A DNA stretch of 40,672 bases from positions 1 to 40,672 of the forward strand of contig JACPHD010000007.1 in the NCBI GenBank assembly GCA_016188785.1. The letters run 5' to 3'. The stretch is from Parcubacteria group bacterium (GTDB lineage: Bacteria; Patescibacteriota; Patescibacteriia; Patescibacteriales; GWC2-42-12). The notes below the pieces were generated by a model. It did no database searches and was not told where the DNA came from. It was given only the letters and a program-made list of their open reading frames with translations. Shown piece by piece: positions 32,647 to 40,672 of this stretch. Made by a program: the position numbers and the translations under genes. Positions within the stretch are counted from its first letter, which is position 1, and the number at the start of each line of letters is the position of its first letter.

Positions 32647-32705
32647 CACCCAATCTTTTATTAACAAATTTTTCTTAGCCAACCGCCCAAAGTGGTATAG
32701 TATTT

Positions 32706-33185
32706 TCAGGGATTGACAGGCTCGTCAACAATTGAGTGATTGATTTTATCTAAGATTGTTTGCTGAATGATTTTATTTCTCACCTCCTCCGGCTTCAGGT
32801 TAATGTCTGGCAGATTTTTTAATTCTACCCACCTAATCTTATATTCACCTTTGTATTGTGTTACTGGTTGAAGCTCTGGCCCATGTCCAGCGCCTATCTT
32901 TCCACCGGTGATGCTACATAGATAGAAAAATTCTGACTGACCCTTTATTCCAGGTTTATCGCCCATTCTTTGCAAAAAAAGTTTTTCCACTTCCACTTGA
33001 ACCCCCAACTCCTCAAGGCATTCTCGTTTAATGGCCTGCTCGTGGTTTTCGCCAGGCTCTACAGCGCCGCCAGGTATAACCCAGTAAGAATCGTTATCTT
33101 TAATACGATTGATGAGTAGAATTTTATCGGAGTTGATAATAACAGCACGCACACGCTCTATTATTTTTTTTGAAATATTAACCAT
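32706..33185 (-). CDS. NUDIX hydrolase
   Basis: GGAVEPGENHEQAIKRECLEELGVQVE matches the Nudix box Gx5Ex7REUxEExGU. Confidence 0.93.
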   Translation of the reverse strand: MVNISKKIIERVRAVIINSDKILLINRIKDNDSYWVIPGGAVEPGENHEQAIKRECLEELGVQVEVEKLFLQRMGDKPGIKGQSEFFYLCSITGGKIGAGHGPELQPVTQYKGEYKIRWVELKNLPDINLKPEEVRNKIIQQTILDKINHSIVDEPVNP

Positions 33186-33257
33186 ATTCGTAGAGAATTT
33201 TTAATATCTTTCGTTTTGCCATCTTGGTCAAGTCAAGTACCCCTTTTTTATTTTACA

Positions 33258-34022
33258 CTATTTTTTTCTAACTAAAACTATGTTATCAGATGATATTTTC
33301 TTCAATATCTTCGCCTCTTCTCTTTCAAAAAAACCGATGAACTCAAATCTACCATTAACATCTATCAAGAGTTTAAATTCCTCTGGAAAAATAATTTTCA
33401 AGTCATCCTTATCAACAAATTCCATTTTCTTTCCATTATCATTAACTTGCATTTTTAAGGTCTGCGTTATAATTTGCCTCAACGGATCCTTGGGTAATAT
33501 TTGATATGTAGTCTTGACTTTAATTCCATCTTGTTTCATTATCCACGATTGGGGTTTTAAAAAGGCTAAATCTGCCCAATTGATAGCCAGATTTTCAATA
33601 AGATAAAGTCCTCCGGAACTAAGCGAATCAGCAACCGAGTTTAAATGAGAAAGAAACGACTCATTATTTTTTACATAAATAATGGATCCCATCATTATGA
33701 AGGCAAAATCAACTTTTTGTTTTAACCTGAAGTTGTTCATATCATTCTTGACTGTTTCTATTTCCAGACCACCATTTAACGCTTTGTTTTTTAACAAATC
33801 GAGCATCTTGGAACTGGCGTCCAAGCCAATGGCTTTATAGCCTCTTTTGGCCATTTCTTCAAGCTGAAGAGCGGTACCACAAGCTATATCTAGAACAGAT
33901 TTTACTTCTTTCTTGCTAAACTTTTTTATAAATTTTTCAAACAAATCAACTTGTTTTTTCTGATCCACAAAACTGAAAGCTATTTCATAATATTTGGCGT
34001 GATTATATATTTGTGATTTCAT
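33258..34022 (-). CDS. Class I SAM-dependent methyltransferase
   Basis: VKSVLDIACGTALQLEEMAKRGYKAIGLDASSKMLDL; FAFIMMGSIIYV. Confidence 0.88.
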   Translation of the reverse strand: MKSQIYNHAKYYEIAFSFVDQKKQVDLFEKFIKKFSKKEVKSVLDIACGTALQLEEMAKRGYKAIGLDASSKMLDLLKNKALNGGLEIETVKNDMNNFRLKQKVDFAFIMMGSIIYVKNNESFLSHLNSVADSLSSGGLYLIENLAINWADLAFLKPQSWIMKQDGIKVKTTYQILPKDPLRQIITQTLKMQVNDNGKKMEFVDKDDLKIIFPEEFKLLIDVNGRFEFIGFFEREEAKILKKISSDNIVLVRKK

Positions 34023-34157
34023 TGTATTAATAGTAAATTATAAACATTAATAAAATTTTTATAGAAAATTTTTCTTCTTCAATGTGTTTTTCAATTTTAC
34101 ACATCGGCCAATCAACGCCAAAAATCACTTTATCCGGCCTTTATTTAATAAAAATCC

Positions 34158-34268
34158 TTCCTCCCCGGCAACTCAAAAGAGAACTTAGCGCCCTGGCCCG
34201 CGCCGTCCGACTCGGCCCAGATATGGCCATGATGCGCTTCAATCATCATGCGCGCCACGTACAGGCCG
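34158..34268 (-). pseudogene. Histidine-kinase 3'-end remnant B
   Basis: Minus-strand translation LYVARMMIEAHHGHIWAESDGAGQGAKFSFELPGRKDFY*; aligns to the C-terminus of the larger kinase gene. Confidence 0.85.
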
Positions 34269-34277
34269 AAAAAAAAT

Positions 34278-35285
34278 CTAGACTATTTGTAATTGTGCTT
34301 GCAAACTTTTTGTCTTCGGTTCTTTAATGGATGCTACATTTCTAAATAAATCCGGTGTTTCATCTAATTCTTTTAATCTTCTCTCGGAAATTTCTACATA
34401 ATTTTTATTGGCGTCAATGCCAATATAATTTTTTCCCAGTTTTTTAGCGGCCACGGCGGTTGTGCCGCTACCGATAAAAGGATCTAATACGACCGCATTC
34501 TTGGCAAAAACTGATAACTTAATTAGATATTCACAGACCGCCAAGGGCTTAACCGTTTTGTGGTCGTTATATTCTCCTTTTTCTTTCTTGGTTGGCTTTG
34601 GCAATAAAAAGGTTTTATCAATTAACCTATTTATATTATCAACGGTGAATACATTTGCCGGATACATGTTGTCGCCAATTCTTACATTTGTATTCAACAT
34701 ACCCACCTCATGTTTAAGCATATTATTAAGATAAGTTTGATCGGTTGGTTTTTGGGCCATGGCAATTGGTTCAAAACAGGATTTAATCTGCGGGGTTTTC
34801 CAGCCGTTTAGTTTTTCTTTAATTTTTTCTTTGGCTTTTTCGTCTATACTCATTTTTTTGATGAAATGATCAACTCCCATAGCCTTAGCTTGATTTTGAG
34901 TGTAGAGCCACATAAAAGCGTCTCTAATTTCAAAGCCGGCATCATCTATCGCCGAAGCCATTCTATGATATAGTCTAGGGCTAGAAAACGAAAAGAAAAA
35001 ACCGCCAGGCTTTAAAATTCTAAAAATTTCTTCAGAGATCTTTAAATACCAAGCATAAAATTTTTTACCCTGTTCTCGGTCAAATTTCATTCCAGCCGGC
35101 AGTGATTTAATCGCGTACTGATTATTTTGATTTGACACTGCCTCATAGTCCCAATTATTGTCCAACTTATCTAAAAAATAAGGCGGATCCGTTAAAACAA
35201 CATCAATTGAATCACTTTCAATTTGAGGAAGTAATTTTAAAGTGTCAGAACAGATTATTTTGTTTATAAATTTATTATTTTTCAT
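34278..35285 (-). CDS. DNA methyltransferase (beta-class N4-cytosine/N6-adenine type)
   Basis: DPPYFLDKLDNNWD (motif IV) N-terminal and DPFIGSGTTAVAAKKLGKNYIGID (motif I) C-terminal. Confidence 0.9.
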   Translation of the reverse strand: MKNNKFINKIICSDTLKLLPQIESDSIDVVLTDPPYFLDKLDNNWDYEAVSNQNNQYAIKSLPAGMKFDREQGKKFYAWYLKISEEIFRILKPGGFFFSFSSPRLYHRMASAIDDAGFEIRDAFMWLYTQNQAKAMGVDHFIKKMSIDEKAKEKIKEKLNGWKTPQIKSCFEPIAMAQKPTDQTYLNNMLKHEVGMLNTNVRIGDNMYPANVFTVDNINRLIDKTFLLPKPTKKEKGEYNDHKTVKPLAVCEYLIKLSVFAKNAVVLDPFIGSGTTAVAAKKLGKNYIGIDANKNYVEISERRLKELDETPDLFRNVASIKEPKTKSLQAQLQIV

Positions 35286-36000
35286 GAAATTCTTTATGCA
35301 ATATCCTATAAATTTTCTTCCTTACATTTTTATCAAAATTTTTAACGAAATTTGCGTCTGCCAATTTTATAACTCTGCCTTTTTCATCATAAACCCACCT
35401 ATTTCTGTCGGCTCTATTGCATTTCTGACATTGGGGAATAATATTTCCGGCAATCAAAGGTCTATTTGGATCCATATGCGCTTTTTGCAATTTAGTTTTA
35501 GTCGCAGGCCAGTGAAGATGAGGTTTTCCTTCCTGCGAACCACAAGTGGCGCAACGAAAATTATAGACCTCTTTAATTTTTTCCCAATTATCAGTTCCGG
35601 AAATTCTATGTCCCTTTTTAAAGCCAGGATAAGGTTGCTCTAATGTGTAAAGCTGATATGAGCCTCTTTTTATTTTTAAAACAATATTATCTCGTCCCCC
35701 GGCGACTATCCACCAACCGGCCTGCGCGCCCAAATGACGCGCTTGCTGCACATCGTTAGTGTTCGGATAATAACTTCTGACAAATTTGGTTAACTCTTCT
35801 TTGCTGACTTTTCTGGTTTTGGGATAATCGTAAGCAAGATAAACTAAAACCAAAACGTCTTTCGTAAACTTGCCCTTATTAGCGGCGTAAAGTTTCGGCA
35901 GTTTGACTCCAAATTGTTTTAAATATTTTTCGTGGTATTGGCTAATAGTTTGATAAATGCTTTCTATTGATTTTTTGTTTAAAATAAGATTATCTATCAT
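35275..36000 (-). CDS. HNH-family restriction endonuclease (putative type II partner of the adjacent methyltransferase)
   Basis: CATCGSQEG...LQKAHMDPNRPLIAGNIIPQCQKCNRADRNRWVYD zinc-HNH-like core; overlaps the methyltransferase by 11 nt. Confidence 0.75.
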   Translation of the reverse strand: MIDNLILNKKSIESIYQTISQYHEKYLKQFGVKLPKLYAANKGKFTKDVLVLVYLAYDYPKTRKVSKEELTKFVRSYYPNTNDVQQARHLGAQAGWWIVAGGRDNIVLKIKRGSYQLYTLEQPYPGFKKGHRISGTDNWEKIKEVYNFRCATCGSQEGKPHLHWPATKTKLQKAHMDPNRPLIAGNIIPQCQKCNRADRNRWVYDEKGRVIKLADANFVKNFDKNVRKKIYRILHKEFHEK

Positions 36001-36061
36001 GTTATTTATGTTTATATTTATACTTTAATTTTAGCGCGATAATTTATAAAGTCAATTTTTT

Positions 36062-36093
36062 CCCGCCGGCAACTCAAAGCAAAATTTAGCGCT
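36062..36093 (-). pseudogene. Histidine-kinase 3'-end remnant C (terminal ~32 nt)
   Basis: CCCGCCGGCAACTCAAAGCAAAATTTAGCGC is identical to the stretch starting at 39092. Confidence 0.75.
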
Positions 36094-36117
36094 TCAAGCA
36101 TAAATATTTATAAAATA

Positions 36118-36450
36118 TCAACGCTTTGACATCGGATAAACGCCGTTACTAATTTTTTTAAAAACAGAACTCTGATATAAACGAATAGCGCGTCGTTTTT
36201 CTTTTTTATATATATAAAATGTCCCGATGATTTTTTTACATGAAAGACAAAGAAATTCGCTGTTCTTATGAGGCGAAACCTTTGGAGCCAAAACGCGATC
36301 TAAATACATACGTTTAAGTTCTCCCGGCCCGTCTTTTTGATATAGCAATAAATGCGCCCCGCAACTATCACAAAAAATATTAAGAAATCGCGAATAACCG
36401 CCTCTGCTTTCTCTATACGTATCTTTTTTTAATATGAATTTTGCTTGCAT
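36118..36450 (-). CDS. Small double-CxxC zinc-ribbon-like protein (paralog of 38567-38953)
   Basis: Start reassigned to Met at 36450: MQAKFILKKDTYRESRGGYSRFLNIFCDSCGAHLLLYQKDGPGELKRMYLDRVLAP...CLSCKKIIG. Confidence 0.7.
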   Translation of the reverse strand: MQAKFILKKDTYRESRGGYSRFLNIFCDSCGAHLLLYQKDGPGELKRMYLDRVLAPKVSPHKNSEFLCLSCKKIIGTFYIYKKEKRRAIRLYQSSVFKKISNGVYPMSKR

Positions 36451-36510
36451 AGGTTTAATTATCAAAAATATACTCAAAATATCTTTATCAAAAATAAATA
36501 AAAATAGTGA

Positions 36511-36562
36511 ACCCCGCGGCCATATTTGCAAATAATACTAGCAAATATAGCCGCAGGGTTAA
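36511..36562. terminator. Hairpin (AACCCCGCGGCCATATTTGC ... GCAAATATAGCCGCAGGGTT)
   Basis: Imperfect inverted repeat between the kinase pseudogene and the zinc-ribbon gene. Confidence 0.55.
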
Positions 36563-36567
36563 ATAAT

Positions 36568-36874
36568 CTAACTAATGGATCGCAGATAACTGGTATAGAC
36601 ATCCTTTGTCAATCTCTGGCGCAAAATATCAATTGACGGCGGCGACACATAAACGATAAATAACCTGTCCAAGAAAATATGCGTCATTAATTCGCCGCCA
36701 CATCTCGTCCATCTGTTCGTCGCTTACCGCGACTTTATTTTTTTCTCCTAATCGAAGCGGACGTGTCATGTAAGGCGAAATATAAACAAACCTATTGTCG
36801 AATTTTGACAATTCGTCAATAATCGCACTTTTACCAACACCCGATGGACCGAGTAAAAGCAGAAACTTACTCAT
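36568..36874 (-). pseudogene. Guanylate-kinase-like P-loop protein, frameshifted and internally deleted
   Basis: Frame 1: MSKFLLLLGPSGVGKSAIIDELSKFDNRFVYISPYMTRPLRLGEK...; a second frame continues ...LFIVYVSPPSIDILRQRLTKDVYTSYLRSIS*. Confidence 0.65.
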
Positions 36875-37710
36875 AACGTTCTCCCCGCCTGGTTCAATGT
36901 CTCTTTCATCTCAACAGCCGCCGTTGCAATAGCGGCTCGCCATGGTTCGGAGCTTGCGGGATAAAGAATGTTGCGCGATGAGTTAACAAATACGCCTACA
37001 CCTTCCGAGTTAAGTAAGTTAGGCAGATCATCGTAATTACCGCCCTGAGCGCCAACACCAGCGAGCAAAATCGGCATCGTATTAGGAATCAGCAAACGAG
37101 TTTTCATTACATCCAACCCAGAAATCGACGACAGCACTGGAATCATGTTGTCGTTCTTGTTCCAGTGGTTTACTAAGAGATCAAGCAAGTATTGCCAAAG
37201 TAATCGTCCATCGCTTAACACAATATCTTGGACGATACTGCCAGAGGCGTTACTCGTCTTGACAAGAACGACAATTGCCTTATCTGCCAATTTGATGAGC
37301 GGGACAATAACATCGTCGCCCATATACGGGTTAACTACGATACCGTCCGCCTGGATTGAGCCAAACAAATTTTCGATGTAAGCCTCCATCGTGTTATAGA
37401 TGTCTCCGATCTTGCAATCAATGATGATAGGCACGCCCGGCTGCTTCTGGTGAACGTAATGCACAATCTCTTTTAAAACATCATGTCCGCCGGGCAGTAG
37501 ATCAAAAAACGCTTTCTGTGCCTTATACGCGCAAACATACGCTCCGGTCGCATCAATTACACCCTGCAGAAAATCGAAAACTTTTTCTTCATCCGTCCCT
37601 GGTTTTTCGAGAACTTCGATGGGCAACTTATGCCGATCCGGATCAAGCCCGACGCACAATAAAGTCCCGTGCGAGCGCATTCTCGCAAAAATTTGGTCAT
37701 TCGCGCGCAT
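36871..37710 (-). CDS. Orotidine-5'-phosphate decarboxylase family protein
   Basis: LLCVGLDPD; PIIIDCKIGDIYNTM (DxKxxD catalytic motif); VNPYMGDDVIVPLI; VLVKTSNASGS. Confidence 0.88.
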   Translation of the reverse strand: MRANDQIFARMRSHGTLLCVGLDPDRHKLPIEVLEKPGTDEEKVFDFLQGVIDATGAYVCAYKAQKAFFDLLPGGHDVLKEIVHYVHQKQPGVPIIIDCKIGDIYNTMEAYIENLFGSIQADGIVVNPYMGDDVIVPLIKLADKAIVVLVKTSNASGSIVQDIVLSDGRLLWQYLLDLLVNHWNKNDNMIPVLSSISGLDVMKTRLLIPNTMPILLAGVGAQGGNYDDLPNLLNSEGVGVFVNSSRNILYPASSEPWRAAIATAAVEMKETLNQAGRTL

Positions 37711-37711
37711 G

Positions 37712-38524
37712 TCATTCTCCGTTCTTTTTAATAAGCCCCTGATGGTTGAGGTATTCCTCCTTGGCCCGCAGATGATTCACAGTATGCTCATTCGGTTCAA
37801 TAACGATCGGTACGAAGTCTTTTGCAACTACGTAGCCATTTTCGCTAAATACACCGACTTTCTCGGGGTTATTGGTAGCAAGGTTGATGATGCACGATGG
37901 CGGCACTTCGAAAAATTTCAGGATACAAATAACGCCCGAATACGTCCGGACATCAATCACGCCGCCAGGAGCCAATAAACCGGCTGATTCAACTGTATGA
38001 ACCTTAAGCGCGTCCTGTATCCATAGAGTAGCAAGTTTAAATGTCAATCCCATACCCCGGCCGTCTTGGCGAGGAATGTTTATAATCATCCCTTGGCCGA
38101 CTTCCGCAATCGTCTGCATGGCGAGCTTTAACTGCTCATAACACTCGCACGTCTGATCGCCGAAAACTTGACCAGTCTCACATCCAGAATCGGTGCGCAA
38201 GATCAAGCGGTCTTTCTGACTAAAAATGGGAATAAATGTTTCTAAATCAAGTTTCGCCTTTACGATCACGGAATACTTCTCCCACTGGTCATCAATAGCG
38301 AAACTGAACTGCCAAAACTTGCCATGAACCGTATTCAAAACGCCAACCCCCCTTCTCTCAACAGCGTAAAATCGATTAATTCCACCTTCAATAACAGCAA
38401 TACGTTTCTGAAGCGGCTCCATTGAACGTTTCACAATTTCAAGAAAAGCCACGACATCTGCGGCAGATTCACCAGACTTCCTGATAATTTCATCCATATC
38501 GGGTGATTTAACCATAATAGCCAT
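37712..38524 (-). CDS. GTP cyclohydrolase II (RibA)-like protein
   Basis: ILRTDSGCETGQVFGDQTCECYEQLKLAMQTIAEVGQGMIINIPRQDGRGMGLTFKL: zinc Cys triad and (R)Q-GRG-G motif of GCH II. Confidence 0.85.
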   Translation of the reverse strand: MAIMVKSPDMDEIIRKSGESAADVVAFLEIVKRSMEPLQKRIAVIEGGINRFYAVERRGVGVLNTVHGKFWQFSFAIDDQWEKYSVIVKAKLDLETFIPIFSQKDRLILRTDSGCETGQVFGDQTCECYEQLKLAMQTIAEVGQGMIINIPRQDGRGMGLTFKLATLWIQDALKVHTVESAGLLAPGGVIDVRTYSGVICILKFFEVPPSCIINLATNNPEKVGVFSENGYVVAKDFVPIVIEPNEHTVNHLRAKEEYLNHQGLIKKNGE

Positions 38525-38566
38525 CGACGTTCTCCTCTTGGTCTGATATTTCTATTAAAACTTCTA

Positions 38567-38953
38567 TTACGATTTTAATGGCGGATACATTCCGTCGCTA
38601 TTTTTTTTGATGAAAGCGCCAGGCACAAGGCGGAAGGCCAAACGATTTTCTAGTTCGTACACCATCGGATTTCCGATAAGCGCATGACAATTTTTACACT
38701 GTAAATTAGGCAAATTTTTCTTACTCCCGCCTTTATACTGCAAATCGGCCAAATTTGACGGCGCAAAAATTCTGTCAAGATACATCCGGATCAAAGCGCC
38801 GGGGCCATCCTTTTGGTACAGAGCGACGTGGCTTTTGCAAGAGCTGCAAAAAATATTGAGAAAACATGAATTACCTCCACGAGCCTTAGAATAGCGATCT
38901 TTCTTGAATACGTGTTTTTCAAAATTATTGTCTGCCATAACTTTTCCTTTCAT
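38567..38953 (-). CDS. Small double-CxxC zinc-ribbon-like protein (paralog of 36118-36450)
   Basis: VFKKDRYSKARGGNSCFLNIFCSSCKSHVALYQKDGPGALIRMYLDRIFAP...LQCKNCHALIG. Confidence 0.75.
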   Translation of the reverse strand: MKGKVMADNNFEKHVFKKDRYSKARGGNSCFLNIFCSSCKSHVALYQKDGPGALIRMYLDRIFAPSNLADLQYKGGSKKNLPNLQCKNCHALIGNPMVYELENRLAFRLVPGAFIKKNSDGMYPPLKS

Positions 38954-39087
38954 TTTGTTTGTTGGCCATAGATAAACTTAATCATTCATTATCAACGAGC
39001 TACCACGAAACTAACATATTTTTATTATTTTTGCAATGGTAGTCATAAAAGCCATGGCGAACAAATAGACCAGCAAACAGCATCTTT

Positions 39088-40672
39088 CTACCCCGCCGGC
39101 AACTCAAAGCAAAATTTAGCGCCTTTGCCAACTCCAGACGACTCGGCCCAGATCTTGCCATGATGCGCTTCAATCATCATACGCGCCACGTACAGGCCCA
39201 GGCCGGTGCCTTCGGTATGAATTAAGGAGGAAGCGCCGGAACCGCGGGAAAATTTCTTAAACAGGTTAGACATATCTTCCGGCTTGATGCCCATGCCTGA
39301 ATCAGCCACGGAAAATTTAACCGTGTTTTTTAATAATTCCAAAGTGACGGTTATACCGCCCCGCTCGGTATATTTTATGGCATTATCAATTAAATTCATA
39401 ACCACCTGTCTGATCTTTTCCTCGTCTAATTTAATTAAAGGCAAAGGCTTGACTAACGGCTTACCTGCCTGCGCAGGCAGGTATTCTAAAAGCAGATTTT
39501 TATTTTTAGCGTTACCGGATAATTCTTCTACTACGCTCTCTATCATTTTACTTAAATCAACCGGCTTAAAATCAAACTGCATTCGGCCGGATTCAATGCG
39601 GGAAACATTCAATAAATTTTCCACCAGCTGGATCAATCTTTCGTTGGATAAATAAACCTTTTCCAAAGATTCTATTTCCGGCTGATTTAAAACGCCGAAA
39701 TCGCCGGCAAGCAGCATAGAAACATAGCCTTTAATCGCGGTTAATGGCGTTCTTAGCTGGTGCGAGGCGATGGAAATAAATTCAGACTTGGCCGCGTCTA
39801 ATTTTTTTAATTGCTCATTGGCTTTTTTTAAATCGCGCGTGGCTTTGGCCACTTCTTTTTGCAGTTTTAAACTAAAATTTTTGGTTTCTTTATACAGTAA
39901 AGCGTTTTCTAAAGCGATGGCGACTTGCGCGCCGGTCACTGCCAAAACTCTTAAATCCTCGTCATTATACATGTCGCCTGATTCTTTTCGGCCTAAAGCG
40001 ATAAGACCGCCGATTTTTTTTAAAGTCTCTATGGTTTTATTGCCGCTTAACTCGGGCGTATGGCCGTTATCTTCGGTAATAATCGGCTGGTTTTTTTTAA
40101 TAAACATTTCATCAAGCAATTTATCCGCGGGAAAGATTTCTCGCGAACTAATTTTAAAGCCGTTATTATACTCGGCCGCGTAGCTCTGGTCTTCATTATT
40201 ATAAGTCAGAATGCCGAAGGACTTGGTGTGAAAAGCATTGGTTAGAATCTGATAAATAAAATCATAAATTCTTTCGGTTTCCAGAGTGGAGCGCAGTTTG
40301 TCGGACAACGAGGCGATGACTTCGATAGAGTCATAAAGCGAGGAAAAAAAATATTTATTAGCTAATTTATAGAAACGTTTCTTAACCGGCGGAAAAACAA
40401 ACAAAGCCGCCACTAAAATCACTAAATGCTCCCAGGTTGGATAATTATAAAACCAGTCATCAAAAATGTATTTCATAATCCAGGCCATAAGTACCACCGC
40501 GGACAGGGAAGCTAAAAAGACCGAGGAGCGGCGCAGGACGAATTTGATGTCCATCAGGCGATGGACGATGATGGCGTAAGATAAGATTAAAGTGAAAATC
40601 AGGCCAGATATATAGGCGAAGGGATAAATTCCAACGCCGTAGGCCGGTAGATAGGCTAATGGTCCAATTGTA
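39088..40672 (-). CDS. Sensor histidine kinase with N-terminal TM region, GAF-like and HisKA/HATPase domains; 5' end beyond window
   Basis: ISIASHQLRTPLTAIKGYVSMLL (H-box), VVMNLIDNAIKYTERG (N-box), DSGMGI, GTGLGLYVARMMIEAHHG (G2); frame stays open upstream of 40554 to the window end (TIGPLAYLPAYGVGIYPFAYISGLIFTLILSYAIIVHRL). Confidence 0.9.
   Translation of the reverse strand, partial: TIGPLAYLPAYGVGIYPFAYISGLIFTLILSYAIIVHRLMDIKFVLRRSSVFLASLSAVVLMAWIMKYIFDDWFYNYPTWEHLVILVAALFVFPPVKKRFYKLANKYFFSSLYDSIEVIASLSDKLRSTLETERIYDFIYQILTNAFHTKSFGILTYNNEDQSYAAEYNNGFKISSREIFPADKLLDEMFIKKNQPIITEDNGHTPELSGNKTIETLKKIGGLIALGRKESGDMYNDEDLRVLAVTGAQVAIALENALLYKETKNFSLKLQKEVAKATRDLKKANEQLKKLDAAKSEFISIASHQLRTPLTAIKGYVSMLLAGDFGVLNQPEIESLEKVYLSNERLIQLVENLLNVSRIESGRMQFDFKPVDLSKMIESVVEELSGNAKNKNLLLEYLPAQAGKPLVKPLPLIKLDEEKIRQVVMNLIDNAIKYTERGGITVTLELLKNTVKFSVADSGMGIKPEDMSNLFKKFSRGSGASSLIHTEGTGLGLYVARMMIEAHHGKIWAESSGVGKGAKFCFELPAG
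39463..39482. repeat. Perfect 20-bp palindrome inside the kinase ORF
   Basis: ACCTGCCTGCGCAGGCAGGT, translated as YLPAQAGK in the host frame. Confidence 0.8.

Noticed and set aside
32491-32682. 63-aa ORF as a functional small histidine-kinase-like protein
   Set aside because: Only G-box residues are present and the C-terminus is frameshifted relative to the larger kinase gene; better explained as a remnant.
36620-36670. Programmed ribosomal frameshift in the kinase-like gene
   Set aside because: No convincing slippery heptamer plus structure, and the central kinase region is missing, so a decayed gene is more parsimonious.

Overview
The window looks like a chromosomal segment from a Candidate Phyla Radiation/Patescibacteria-type bacterium. 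This is inferred from protein style, dense short palindromic repeats and the DUF5667/S-layer-like proteins; no database was searched. Standard genetic code fits, because TGA is used as a stop. Four blocks are visible. (1) 1-13.5 kb: nucleotide-sugar and glycosylation genes (GtrA-like, two GT4 glycosyltransferases, UXS-like decarboxylase, SDR epimerase, two UDP-sugar dehydrogenase-type proteins, two O-antigen-ligase/TPR proteins, a TPR protein, two paralogous coiled-coil mini-proteins). (2) 14-20.2 kb: a 1200-aa S-layer-like protein, a DUF5667-like protein, a sigma factor, and a small HTH protein behind three operator-like palindromes. (3) 20.4-32 kb: a 2870-aa Ig-like/CarboxypepD_reg/FN3 surface protein and two more secreted repeat proteins; two of the three share a ~190-aa C-terminal module containing three internal repeats. 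(4) 32-40.7 kb: an accessory region (HU, NUDIX, SAM methyltransferase, restriction-modification pair, RibA/PyrF/GMK-like cluster flanked by paralogous zinc-ribbon genes). Its modules are separated by truncated 3' ends of histidine-kinase genes, with a larger kinase gene running off the right edge. The strongest unexplained signals are: (a) a covarying ACCCCGTTAGAA...TTCTAACGGGGT inverted repeat that places a MNPVR.. mini-ORF and the start codon of two unrelated genes inside the same predicted hairpin, and also brackets the giant gene; (b) the kinase 3'-end remnants at module boundaries; (c) palindromic repeats inserted in frame in at least five proteins; (d) the RibA/PyrF/kinase/zinc-ribbon cluster.
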